Source of the DNA: Lycium barbarum
Lineage: Eukaryota; Streptophyta; Magnoliopsida; Solanales; Solanaceae
Reading direction: 5' to 3'
Length of the DNA stretch: 64,000 bases
Assembly (NCBI RefSeq): GCF_019175385.1
Contig: NC_083339.1
Span: 114,561,601-114,625,600, forward strand
Shown: positions 47,174 to 58,358 of the stretch, one piece after another
Layout of the letters: every line of letters begins with the position of its first letter
Numbering within the stretch: the stretch's first letter is position 1
Translations under genes and position numbers: made by a program
Notes under the pieces: model-generated
What the model was told of the DNA's origin: nothing
Database searches by the model: none
Seen by the model: only the letters and a program-made list of their open reading frames with translations

Positions 47174-47490
47174 CGGTGTTTGAAACAATTTTGTCTTCTC
47201 CATATTATTATATCTCTAAAGTCATTAATTATATATGAGGAACCTTTTTTGATTGTTCCTCGATATTGTCCATTTAACAAAAGATCATACATGTCAGACA
47301 TGTAGTCTTTTTTAAAAGTCTTCATCCCTTTCTTAAATTGTTTGCCAGTTAAACTATGAAAAATAAAAATAAAAACATGCCAATAGTAATACAAAGGAGA
47401 TAACAACTAACTATTTTCTTATCGGATAGAAAATGAACCTACAAACTCGTAATAATAAAATTGAAAAACATAGATAGCAATATTTCAATA
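47174..47490. repeat. Segmental duplication, copy B right part
   Basis: Resumes with CGGTG and matches about 397-722 of copy A to TATTTCAATA, after which the two copies diverge. Confidence 0.85.
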
Positions 47491-48224
47491 AACATTATGA
47501 TAACGTAGTCGAGGCATTCTTTATGATGCATGTACAAGTAATACAGTGACATTGATCAACCACGATATAAAAACAAGAATAATCGACCAAAAGTCTAGTA
47601 ATAGACTATAATGCATTTGCAAAAATAAAAAACAAAAGAAGGAAGATCGAAACAAGAAAAATAAGTATAAATAACACATTAGCAAAAACAGAAAAAGAAT
47701 GATCGAAACAAACGGCTAAACTTCCAAAATTTTGAATAAAAATCGAAATTTTATTAAATCATGAATCGAAAACAGTTAGCAACTTTCAGGGCAATATGGA
47801 ACTCAAAATGCTCCGACAGAGTTGCAAAATTAAATAAAATACCTGGGGATGACAATTGAACAATATCGAAGCTTGGGGGAGCGGAAGAGTAGGTTGGAAG
47901 CTTGAGAGAGTTCAAATTTGGGAAAGTTAAAGGGACTGAAGAGAGAGACGGGCTTTGTATATTTTAATACAAGTCAAAGGGACTGAAGTGTATAAGATAA
48001 AAGCTCCAAACCTTTTTAAGTTATGCAATGTACCCCATTCCCCTTTTGTAAACCCTAATCTCTAAAAATAAATGAAAAATAAATTGAGTGGCCTTCCACT
48101 AAATTCAAGACTTGAAATGGCCCTCTTGCCAAATCTTCTCAAGTAACCACCCAAAAAGAAAAGACATTTGGTAATATTCTTTAAGTGTAAATTACTTGCT
48201 TCTTTTTTCTTTTTCACCTTTTAG
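47491..48224. other. Non-coding stretch
   Basis: No gene or delimited repeat seen. 47960-48140 contains CAAGTCAAAGGGACTGAAG, which repeats a nearby phrase, and there is no protein-like frame. Confidence 0.4.
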
Positions 48225-48537
48225 GTTGTGCTTGTAGAAAACACAGTACAGAAAGGGAAAAGAGAAGCCTTATATATATTTCAAGTGATAATCTACAATG
48301 TGTACATGAAGCCTTCTTATATAGGCTCGAGATCACTAATGGATATGCATGCAGGTAAGATGAGTCCTACTTAACTTTTACTACGTGTGTGTATCCTAAT
48401 CATACTCATGTACATCTGATACACTAAGGATATACACAGATATACCACTGATATACACAAGATATACAGAGTCTCTATTCTATCTAATGAAGAGTTTTAT
48501 TGCTACTGACTAAGAGTTCTACTCTTAGTCTCTAACA
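48225..48537 (-). repeat. 3' LTR of a second copia element
   Basis: The inner border is secure: the minus-strand polypurine tract AGCTTGAGGGGAAG (48538-48551) is followed by TGTTAGAGACTAAGAGTAG. The outer border near 48225 is a guess from the loss of LTR-like composition and a TG-type start. A TAAGAGT/ACTCTTA hairpin sits just inside the inner end. Confidence 0.55.
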
Positions 48538-48551
48538 CTTCCCCTCAAGCT

Positions 48552-49879
48552 ATTGAGAGGTGGATCATCCACTCCTAACTTGCTTTTAAATCCTACAAAC
48601 GGCTGCTTTGTCAGTGCCTTGGAATGAATATCAGCAAGCTGGTCTTGCGATCTCACAAAATGTGTTATAAGCTATCCTTTAGACACCTTCTCCCTGACAA
48701 AATGATAATACATTTCTATATGCTTGTTTCTAGCATGAAGAACTGGATTCACAGTCATGTAAAATGCACTGATGTTATCACAAAACAATGTTGGAGTTGT
48801 TGATAGTGTGACACCAATATCTCGAAGTATTTATGTTATCCATGTGATTTCAGCTGCATCTGAAGCTAGTGCCCTATACTCAGCCTCTGCACTTGATCTT
48901 GCAACTGTATGATACTTCTTAGAAGCCTATGAAATGCAATTAACACCCAAATGGATTGAGTATCCCGTGGTTGATGTCCTAGTGGTAGTACATCCTCCCC
49001 AGTCTGCATCAGAAAAACCATACAATCTAAGAGGTGATTCGGCAATCAGTCTAAGTCCAAGCTGAACTGTTCCCTTCACATATCTGAAAATCCTTTTGAC
49101 AGCCTGAAAGTGCTCATTATTTGGAGTTTGCATGAATTGACTTGCTAGATTGACTGCATGAGTTATGTCAGGCTTGGTTAGAGTGAGATACTGGAGACTG
49201 CCTACAATACTTCTATAAACTGAGGTGTTAGCAGGACTTCCCTGAGCTTCATGTAACCCATGCTTTTGTGCAAGAGGAGTGTTTGCTGCCTTAGCCATGA
49301 TCATATCAGTTTTATTGAGCAATTCTGTGGCCTACTTACTTTGATTTAGATGAATACCTCCATCAAAGTAAGTGACTTCTATTCCAAGAAAGAAATGCAG
49401 TGGACCAAGGTCCTTCATTGCAAATTCCTTACCAAGTGCTGTGATTATTTCCTGAACATGTGAAGGAGACCTGCCGGTGATCACTATATCATCAACATAC
49501 ATGAGGAGTAGGATAGTACCTTTAGTGCAATGTAGAACAAACAATGATGAGTCTGACCTACTACGCTTGAAACCAAGTGAAGTAAGTACAGACTAAACCT
49601 GTCAAAACCACTGGGTGCTTGTTTAAGACCATACAAAGCCTTCATCAATGAGCAGACATGATTGGGATACTCAGCGTCAATAAAACCTGGTGGTTGTGCC
49701 ACATAGACTTCTTCTTGCAGATGTCCATGCAAGAATGCATTTTTAACATCAAGTTGTCTAATATACCATTACAGACTGACAGCAACTGATAGCACCACTC
49801 TTATAGTAGTTTCCTTGACCACAGGACTAAAGGTTTCTTCAAAATCAATTCCCTCAAGCTGAGAGTACCCCTTAGCAAT
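48552..49879 (-). pseudogene. Copia reverse transcriptase/RNase H fragment
   Basis: The minus strand holds the 3' half of a copia pol: [64 protein letters not shown], then RNase H with RIFRYVKGT, DADWGGC and SSAEAEYRALAS, to DQLADIHSKAL near the polypurine tract. It has several nonsense codons (near 49335 and 49770) and frame changes (near 49590-49600 and 48930). The 5' half (gag, protease, integrase) is missing because the gypsy element begins at 49880. It belongs to a different family from the 18221 element. Confidence 0.9.
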
Positions 49880-51286
49880 TGATACGCTCAAATTACACCT
49901 ATGAGTGGCATAAAGCGGTCGTTGTCAAATATAATAACCCAAAAAAGGTTGGGGTCGAATCCCACAGGGAATATGGAGAGAAAAAGGTACTAATTATATG
50001 CGATACTAGTCTTTAAAGGCTTTAATCCTATTCCGAATAGTTTGAAATATTTGTTGTGTAATGTAATTGAATACTTTGACTTGAATTGTACTTAATGAGA
50101 GAGAGAAACTAAGGTTGTGTTCCCCACTTTGATTAGATATTATGCTTCAGGTTTCAATGTGATATACTCCTAATGGTTGTTCTAAAAGTATGCACTTGAT
50201 CTCTTAAGGACTTCCTAATGTTTCCCAACAGTTAGGCCGTATTTTCTCTTTATGATTTTTTCAAATGTAAAAGAGTTGAACTCGAAGAGCGACCAATCAT
50301 GATAATTAGACTTGTTCTTATCCCTAAGTTAGTCTATTAAACGAGGGTTAACGCCCCGAGTCATTGTTATTCAATCTTACCAATACTAATTCTCTTTCCC
50401 AAGAAAAGTTAGTATAATGGCTTAGGCTAATGCTTGCAATCATTACCCAACGCTAACGCATAAAGATGGAATAAATACCAAAAACCATTATGCATATATC
50501 AATAGTAGAAACCCATTCACATAATACCCATCATGGGGTCCACAACCTTAGAATTAAAATTAGTTACTCATCATTTTGTTTAACAAGGAAAGCTTAAAAG
50601 TTAACATAATGTACTTACAATGCTAATACAATGTGGAATGAGGGTGAAATTGGTGCTTTAAATGCTGCAACCACTTCACAAATATTCAAGGCTTCAAGTA
50701 AATGCTCCAAAAGATCATAATTTTTGTTAAAAACCTAAATTTAAGTATTTATAGGGCCAAAAATCGCGCCAAAGTTCTAGACAAAAACACCCTTTCGTGG
50801 TATCGTTACGGACCGTAACCTGTGTTACGGTCCGTCCTCCGGATCCGTCCTTTGTCAGCATAAGGATTGTTTTAATACTCTGACTTGACTTCTGTTTGAA
50901 GATTTCACACACATAGACACCCTTTATTTGCAATGTCATTAAAAGAACCATACATGTCAATAACAACAACCCATTCTTGATGTACATCACAAATTATTTT
51001 TTTCGGAGGGATATCATTGACTCGTAAAACACTTTTAGATATGCCAGAAAACACGGACCACCACCACTTAAGTCATCCTTACTTTACTTTTAACTAAACA
51101 TCCTAAACATGTCAGGTTCAACATAAAATAACACTCTTCGGGAAAAGAACACATGGCAAAGAACAGCCGAACAGGGTCCTAAACACATACTTAATATCAC
51201 AATTTAAGATAAAAACAATACCAACAAAAACAAAAACAATACCAAACAATATCCGATACCAAAACAATACCAACAATTACCTTACA
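49880..51286 (-). repeat. Gypsy 3' LTR
   Basis: It begins (minus strand) TGTAAGGTAATTGTTGG at 51286 after the polypurine tract and ends GAGCGTATCA at 49880, about 1.4 kb. 49880-50875 aligns with 60924-61912. Beyond that the two LTRs differ: the right one has about 50 extra bases with another palindrome and is then interrupted. Confidence 0.75.
50744..50845 (-). promoter_or_regulatory. LTR promoter with upstream palindromes
   Basis: A minus-strand TATA box CTATAAATACTT lies at about 50743-50754. Some 55-95 bp upstream (50803-50845) are the inverted motifs GTTACGGACCGTAAC and GTTACGGTCCGT. The same arrangement is kept in the right LTR (TATA about 61787-61797, palindromes 61848-61881 and 61937-61957). 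Confidence 0.55.
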
Positions 51287-51299
51287 CCCCCAACTTAGA
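51287..51299 (-). other. Gypsy polypurine tract
   Basis: Minus strand CTAAGTTGGGGG directly precedes the LTR start TGTAAGG. The AAGTTGGGGG form is usual for Athila-type elements. Confidence 0.75.
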
Positions 51300-51365
51300 A
51301 ACATGCATTTCCCTCAAGGCATCTATATAATCCATCAATAGAATGTAGGGCCACCCTGGAGCGCA

Positions 51366-53587
51366 CTAGGCGCTTGAATCTGCTGCAGCATGATGAGGTT
51401 GGATAACCTCGGAGGTAAGAGCAATGGTAGTATCAGGCTTGCCAACACTAGAAGTCCCAGTCTCAGCGGGTGGAGCAGAAGTATGGTGAGCCGGCTCAAT
51501 GGGATGGGCTGAGCTAGAAGTCGCTCCAGTGGTGTCAGAACTCAGCCGGGTCTCATGTCGAATCTTCTTCAATGTTCGTCGCTCCTCCTTCTCATTCTGT
51601 GAGCGCATGGCATCAAACGGATCAAGACTCATGAGAATAGGATCAAGGTTTTCATCATCTAGCGTGACTCTCTTGCGCTTCCCTTTAGCCAAAGAGTGGG
51701 TATCCTCTTCTAACTCCTCCTCCTGCTCCTCATCGACCGTTTCCTCGATCTCATCATCCCCATGTAGACTCTGAACTGTATGATATAAGCTCTGTACCAA
51801 CTCTGTGTGTACTTTCGGAATCTGGTCCGTCACAACAGCCAGTTCCCGTGCCTTCAATTTCTGCACATCATCCTTTAGTGTCCACAACTCACTCCAAACA
51901 GTCCCCAATTCCACAGCGGGATGTGTCTTAGTCAGCTCCGTCATTCTGTTCTCAATACCATCTATCCGAGAGTGGATCTGTTGGTCGACCATCAGCCATC
52001 TTTTCTTTTATCGGCCTTAACGCTGCATCAATAGTCTTTTTTGTGTACAATTTCAGCTCGGTCATGATCTGCTTGACCTGCCTATCTGTTCTATCTGCTT
52101 GCAGGACCATTGCCCCAAAATTCTCTCGATTGAAAATCATCTTTCTCGCAAGTTTGGGTGGGACTCCCGGTATGGGCTGAGCCGGTGTTGGGCTCGCTCC
52201 AGTGGAAGAGGTGGGACCACCCGAAGTAGGTGGAGTTGAAGCTGGCATAGGATGTGGAGCATAGTCAGCCGGTAAAGCCTCAGAATCTGTGGGCTGAACC
52301 GCAGCAGTTGCCTCAGCACCCATGATAGCTAAGGGTAGAACATCTGATCCCGTTAGCCCCTCCGGCACATCAGAAGACGAGGCAGATGGCATTGTACCTT
52401 GGCCCAACATATCATCTCTGCCCTTTGTGATGTCATAGATACTCCTGGCAATCACACTGTGGTCGATAAAGGGGAGGGGTTCTGGTTCCTCGCGCAGGCA
52501 TAAGAACGTGAGCAAACATGGATGAATCATAGAAGTGGCTGGTTGTGTGGCTCTCTCCCAGAGATCTGCGGCTACCGGTCTTCCGATGTTGATCTTATAC
52601 CTCGGCATAAGGGCAGCCATAAGAACAGCTCTGTCCGGGGTCAAATAATTATCTGTCTGGGTAGGACGGATGCGGAACAGAACAATCTGCCACCAAAACT
52701 TTACCTCAGGTGTGAGGGTGTTTTTCCAAATCCCCGTAGTGGCTGTCAACTTTAGCACCATTGCCCATTCGGGATCTGCCGACCGTGCAATCACTGAGGC
52801 CACCCATTTTCAGACTGAGCTTGTATCTTTCTGTCCAATTTTGTAGACAAACTCTCCTTCTTCCGCCGCTGTAGGCGCAATATAATCCTCCCCGAATAGG
52901 ACTTTATTGATGCCATCGGAGAAACATCAATCTTCTTTTTGCGCACGACTACCTCATTCATGGCTGGCACTTGAGTTGCGCGCTGCCTTTTTTTCTCTGC
53001 TTTGAATACAGCAACCCCATAAGAAGCATAGAATTTCCGAACAAGAGCCGGGATGTAGGACCCCATAGAGTTTTTCAAAAACTCTAACTTGTGGAAGCGG
53101 AGAGTGTCACGGATGCCCGGATATCCATCAAGACCATCGAAGCTGACGTTCTGTTCCTCGAAAATACTTCTCTTCGGGCCCTACCCCTCATGCTTTGCTA
53201 GCTCACACCCTTTGTTGTATAGTTCTTCAGACCCCTCCACAGAAAACTGGAGGTCCTGCTCATACACAACCCTCATCCGGATGTCAGTCTCTCTGCTTTC
53301 CTGCTCGCGCTCTTGTTCGCGCTCCTCCGCATTAGGCTGTCTTATGGGTGGTTGTGGCCGGTGTGGTGGTATGACAGCCTCCCTGGGTCTACTATGGCTT
53401 GACGAACTAGAAGAACCCTCCTCATCAGTGAGGCTGGCCTGCTAGGTGCAGCGGACTTCTTTGTAGCCCTTGTGTCTTTGAGTTGATCTTCATCGCGCAA
53501 CCGTGAGGTTACTTTGCTTGCACCGTGACCTTTTTCTCTGCCGGAAACCTTGCGTGCAACCTTCTTTCCTTGCCTTGGGTTACCCAT
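51366..53587 (-). pseudogene. Third ORF of the gypsy element (putative plant transposon protein)
   Basis: It lies after pol and in the same sense, starting at ATG 53587 (MGNPRQGKKVARK). The middle part contains WKNTLTPEVKFWWQIVLFRIRPTQTDN-like sequence (broken here as WKNTLTPEVKFWWQIV and LFRIRPTQTDNYLTPDRA). That type is found in the 'putative plant transposon protein' domain of Athila-like third ORFs, the position of env-like genes. The C-terminal part is a Pro/Ser/Thr-rich segment, then a helical stretch (IDGIENRMTELTKTHP) and an acidic patch (DEEQEEELEED). Frame changes occur near 53340, 52800 and 51980, plus stops. CAACAG just before the ATG could be a splice acceptor for a subgenomic mRNA. 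Its function is unknown; I see no clear membrane segment. Confidence 0.7.
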
Positions 53588-53689
53588 ACCTGTTGAAGGC
53601 AAAGTTAGCTATGATACACAAAAAGCTTTTCAATTATACAACTTATTGGTTGAAGTTCAGGACTTCAATTAGCTCATGCACCGTACCAC

Positions 53690-55165
53690 GGTCGACGGAC
53701 CGTCGATGGTGTTACGGGCCGTATCTTCAACCGTAAACCATGTTGTTCATTTATAACACAGGGACTGTAACACGTTCGACGGACCGTCGTACGTGTTACG
53801 GTCCGCAACAGCTTACCATAACTTGACCCAAATTTCCAGAAAGTTTTAGGGAAATCATAGGTGTTACGGTATGATGTTACGAACCGTCAAACGTGTTACG
53901 GTCCGTAACAGCTTACCGTAACATGACCCAAATTTCCAGAAAATTTTAGGGAAATCATAGGTGTTATGGTATGATGTTACGGTTCATCAACCGTGTTACG
54001 GTCCATAACACCTTACCGTAACATCACCCAAATTTCCAAAACGTTTTCATGGAAATCATAAGTGTTACGATGAGGTGTTACGGTCCGTAACACACGTTAC
54101 GGCCGAGAACACTGAACGTCGGGCAACATTGCACAGATTCTCAGCGTAGCCAAACTTTCCCGTTTAAGCACGAGGCCAAGATTTTTAACTTTATGCTCCT
54201 TGGGGTATGGTATAAAATACCAGTTGATCCTTTCACATACCTCAGGTTACTCAGACTTCACCCGGTTTTATCCAAGTTTTTTTTGAAACATTTTATCGAA
54301 CAGTTGGCGGGCAAACCAATTTAGTAGTTTCACGAATGAAACTTTCAATCGGGATGCCCTCCGACTCAGTGGGAGACAATGTCCTTGCGCCCACGAGTCT
54401 CTCAAATAGCAATCATACCAAACCCAACCCCTTACCATTGTTAAATCCCGCACAATTATTCAATAGGGATTCAAAATCATTCAAAATCATAAGTACATGG
54501 CATGGTATACAAATTTAATCATGGAAGATCATACCAATCCTATCGATAGATGAAAGACTAGAGAGAGTCAACACATTGTAATACCTGATCGTGGACGATG
54601 TTTGAATGAAAACTTGAGACTAAACCAAAACAACGATGGACTTTGACGAGCAAAATCAACAGCTATGGTAAGGTAATGGTGGAGAGATGGTGAGGGGGAG
54701 ATGAAGAGAGGATGATGGAGGTTATGAGGGAGAGGGGGAGTTAAAAAGAGGGAAAAGTGTTGTTTGAATGGGAGTATAACCGTCGGGTGATGTATTTAAA
54801 CATTCCCGACCGTTACGCTTCGAGTTACGGACCGTAACACAAGGTACGAGACGTAACTCGTGTTACGGTCTACCAAACGACCCCGTTTTCATTTTTCATT
54901 AATGACATGGCAATACAGCCGACGGACCGTAACTCGTGTTACGGTCCGTATTACCTGGCGTAACGGGTGCAAATTTTCCAATGGTTGCCCAATTTTTTAT
55001 CTAGGTTACGCTCATGTGTTACGGTCCGTAACACGATTCGACGGTCCGTAACTCAGACCGTAACACTTTTCCCTCTTCCTTCAGTGATTACTGCATTTTT
55101 TTCATTTTGTTACGCTCCATTATACGAACCGTAACATGAGTTACGGGGCGTAACGTGGCGCGTCC
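53690..55165. repeat. GTTACGG/CCGTAAC palindrome-rich spacer
   Basis: Two clusters, 53690-54115 and 54795-55160, hold at least twenty occurrences of GTTACGG or CCGTAAC. Many are paired as GTTACGGTCCGTAAC or as GACGGACCGTC. In 53795-54080 a ~100-bp unit (ACCCAAATTTCCAGAAA, then TTTTAGGGAAATCATA, then GTGTTACGG) repeats three times. The motif is the one upstream of the LTR TATA boxes. 54120-54790 between the clusters has no motif and no gene. The spacer lies between pol and the third ORF. Confidence 0.85.
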
Positions 55166-55443
55166 TTTCATTGCAAACTTTAGCACTTACTTTCTTTTGG
55201 CCTCTTCTGTCCTCAGAATCCTACCACATCAGCAACCATCAAAAACATAAAAGAATGTGGGTTGCCTCCCACACAGCGCTTGGTTTAACGTCACAGCTCG
55301 ACGTGATACCTCAATTTCCAGTTCCGGAACCGTATTTCAAACGATACCGATCAACCACTTTACCATCATCAATTCACCAATGATAGTGCTTCACTCTTTG
55401 TGCATTCACTTTAAAAGTCCGAGTGCCATCCTCGGTTTTCACC

Positions 55444-58355
55444 TCAATGACTTCCATTTGGGGAAACACTTACAATTTCAAACGGACCGGACCATCGAGA
55501 CTTTAGCTTGCCCGGAAAGAACTTTAGGCGCGAATTGTACAACAAGACCAAGTCATTCGGCTGAAAATCCCTTTTGAGGATCTTCGAGTCATAATAGTAT
55601 TTCATCTTTTCCTTGTACAGTGTTGCACTTTCATAGGCATTGTACCTAAATTCATCCATCTCGTTGATTTGAAATAACCTCAGCTTTGTTGCTTCATGCC
55701 AATCCATGTTCAGCTTTTTCAATGCCCAAAGGGCCTTATGCTCAAGCTCAATAGGCAAATGACATGCCTTCCCAAATACCAACTTATACGGTGAAGTCCC
55801 AATAGGCGTTTTGAACGTTGTGCGATATGCCCATAGAGCATCATCCAACTTTTTGGACCAGTCAGTGCGATTCACATTGATCGTCTTTGCCAAGATGCTC
55901 TTTATCTCTCTATTGGAGACTTCAACCTGACCACTCGTCTGAGGATGATATGGAGTGGCAACCCTGTGCTGCACGTCATATTTTTCAAGAAGATCAGCGA
56001 ATGGTTTGTTGCAGAAATGAGAACCACCATCACTAATAATAGCTCTAGAAGTACCAAATCTAGTAAAGATGTTCTTTTTTAGAAAGGCAATGACTCTCCT
56101 ACCATCATTGTTAGGAAAGGCCACCACCTCCACCCACTTGGAGACATAATCCACCGCAACAAGAATATATTTCAGGCCATATGAGCTCACAAAGGGCCTC
56201 ATAAAATCAATGCCCCACACATCAAAGAGCTCCACCTCAAGCACAAAATTCATCGGTGTTTCATGCTTCCGACCTATTGTGCCTTGGCGCTGGCATTTAT
56301 CACAAGAACGTGCCAACATATTCACATCACGATAGATGGATGGCCAATAGTAGCCACACTCTAGCACTTTGGATGCAGTTCTATTTCCACTGTGATGCCC
56401 ACCAACCAGAGAATCATGACAAGCCTTCAAAATATCCATCACCTCAGATTCAGCCACACATCTTCTGATCATATTATTTGCAGAAGTCCTGAATAAGTAA
56501 GGCTCATCCCAATAATACTGTCGGCAATCTCTCAAGAATTTCTTCTTTTGATATGCCTTCAAATCTTCAGGAACAATGCCAGTTACCAAATAATTGGCAA
56601 TATCGGCATACCATGGTGCCACATCACTGGAGACTGACAAGACTCTTTCATTCGGAAAAGTGTCATCAATATCCAGCACATCAATCGGTCTCCCTGCTGC
56701 TTCAAGTCTGGAGAGATTGTCACCCACTTGATTTTCTGACCCCTTTTCGGTCTTTGACTTCAAATTCAAATTCTTGTAGCAACAACACCCATCTTAGCAA
56801 CCGAGGCTTAGCATCCTTTTTAGCCATTAACTACCGCAGGGCAGCATGGTCAGTGTGAACCACTACCTTGGCACCCAATAAATAATCCTGGAACTTTTCA
56901 AAGGCATAAACAATAGCAAGTAGCTCCTGCTCTGTTACTGTATAGTTCAATTGAGCTCTATTTAATGTTTTGCTGGCATCATAAATTGGGTTCAAGATTT
57001 TGTTGAGCCGCTGACCAAGCACAACGCCAATTGTAAGACCACTGCATCACACATTAATTCAAAGGGCATCGACCAATCCGGGGACACAACATAGGGGCTG
57101 AGGTCAATTTTAACTTTAACTCGTCGAAAGCCTTGATACACTTCTCATTAAAATTGAATTTGGACTCCTTTTCTAAGAGTTTGCACATTGGATTTGCAAT
57201 TTTGGAGAAGTCTTTGATAAATCTTCTATAGAATCCGGCGTGCCCCAAGAAACTCCGAACCCTTTTTACTGAGATGGGTGGAGGGAGTTTTGAAATCACA
57301 TCGATTTTGGCTTGGTCAACCTCAATCCCTCTTTCGGAAATCTTTTGGCCAAAGACAATTCCCTCCTTTACTATAAAATGACACTTTTCCCAGTTGAGAA
57401 CGAGGTTTGTCTCCTCACACCTTTGTAGCACCCGATCAAGATGGTCTAAACATGCATCGAATGAATCTCCCACAACAGAGAAGTCATCCATGAAAACTTC
57501 AAGAAAGGTTTCAACCATGTCAGAGAAAATGGACATCATGCATCGTTGGAAAGTAGCTGGGGCATTGCAAAGACCAAATGGCATTCGGCTGAAAGCGAAT
57601 GGACAAGTGAAAGTAGTATTTTCTTGGTCTTCCAATGCAATGTTGATTTGGTTGTAATTTGAGTACCCATCCAAGAAAAACTAATAAGACCTTCCAGCTA
57701 GCCGATCAAGCATTTGATCAATAAAAGGCATCGGAAAATGATTCTTGCAAGATGTAGTGTTCAGCTTTCTTTAGTCCATACACACTCTCCAACCGGTGAC
57801 AGTTCTTGTAGGAATCAACTCATTTTTAGAATTAGGGACAACAGTGATGCCCCCTTGCTTTGGCACACATTGGACTGGACTTACCCATGGACTGTTGGCA
57901 ATCGGGTAAACCACCCTAGCATCTAGCCACTTAATAATCTCTTTCTTTACCACCTCTTGCATCGGTGGATTCAATCTTCTCTGATGCTCAACACTTGGTG
58001 AACTTTCCTCTTCCAACTGAATTCGGTGCTCACAAATTCCAGAGGGAATCCCCCGGATGTCTGCAATAGTCCAACCCAAAGCTCTCAAATGTTTCCTCAA
58101 AACTGCGACGAGTCTATGATTTTGGCCCTCATTCAGAAGTGATGACACAATAACTGGGAGAGTGGCATTTGCTCCAAGAAACTCATATCTAAGATGGGAT
58201 GGAAGTTGCTTGAGCTCCAACTTCGGTGGCTCAATAATTGACGGTTTTGCTGGAGGAGTTATTCGCTTCTCTAAATCAAGAGACAATTTCTTGGGCTCAT
58301 AAGAGTAAGACCCCAGACCGGTGAGTGAATTCACCGTCTCAATATATCCCTCCAT
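55444..58355 (-). pseudogene. Gypsy pol: reverse transcriptase, RNase H, integrase
   Basis: From 58355 the frame enters the reverse transcriptase (VYPIANSPWVSPVQCVPKQGG), with stops at 57768-57770 and near 57680. It continues with the palm (FMDDFSVVGDSFD, 57470-57500), the thumb, and RNase H (LNYTVTEQELLAIVYAFEKF, 56850-56960). The integrase has an HHCC finger (HHSGNR ... CDKCQRQG) and catalytic Asp/Asp/Glu in [19 protein letters not shown] and VEVSNREIK. It ends with the GPFEIVSV tail. Frames change near 57020-57055 (twice) and near 56750 (G-run), with a TAG at 56828-56830. Domain order RT-RH-INT is that of Ty3/gypsy. Confidence 0.92.
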
Positions 58356-58358
58356 TTC

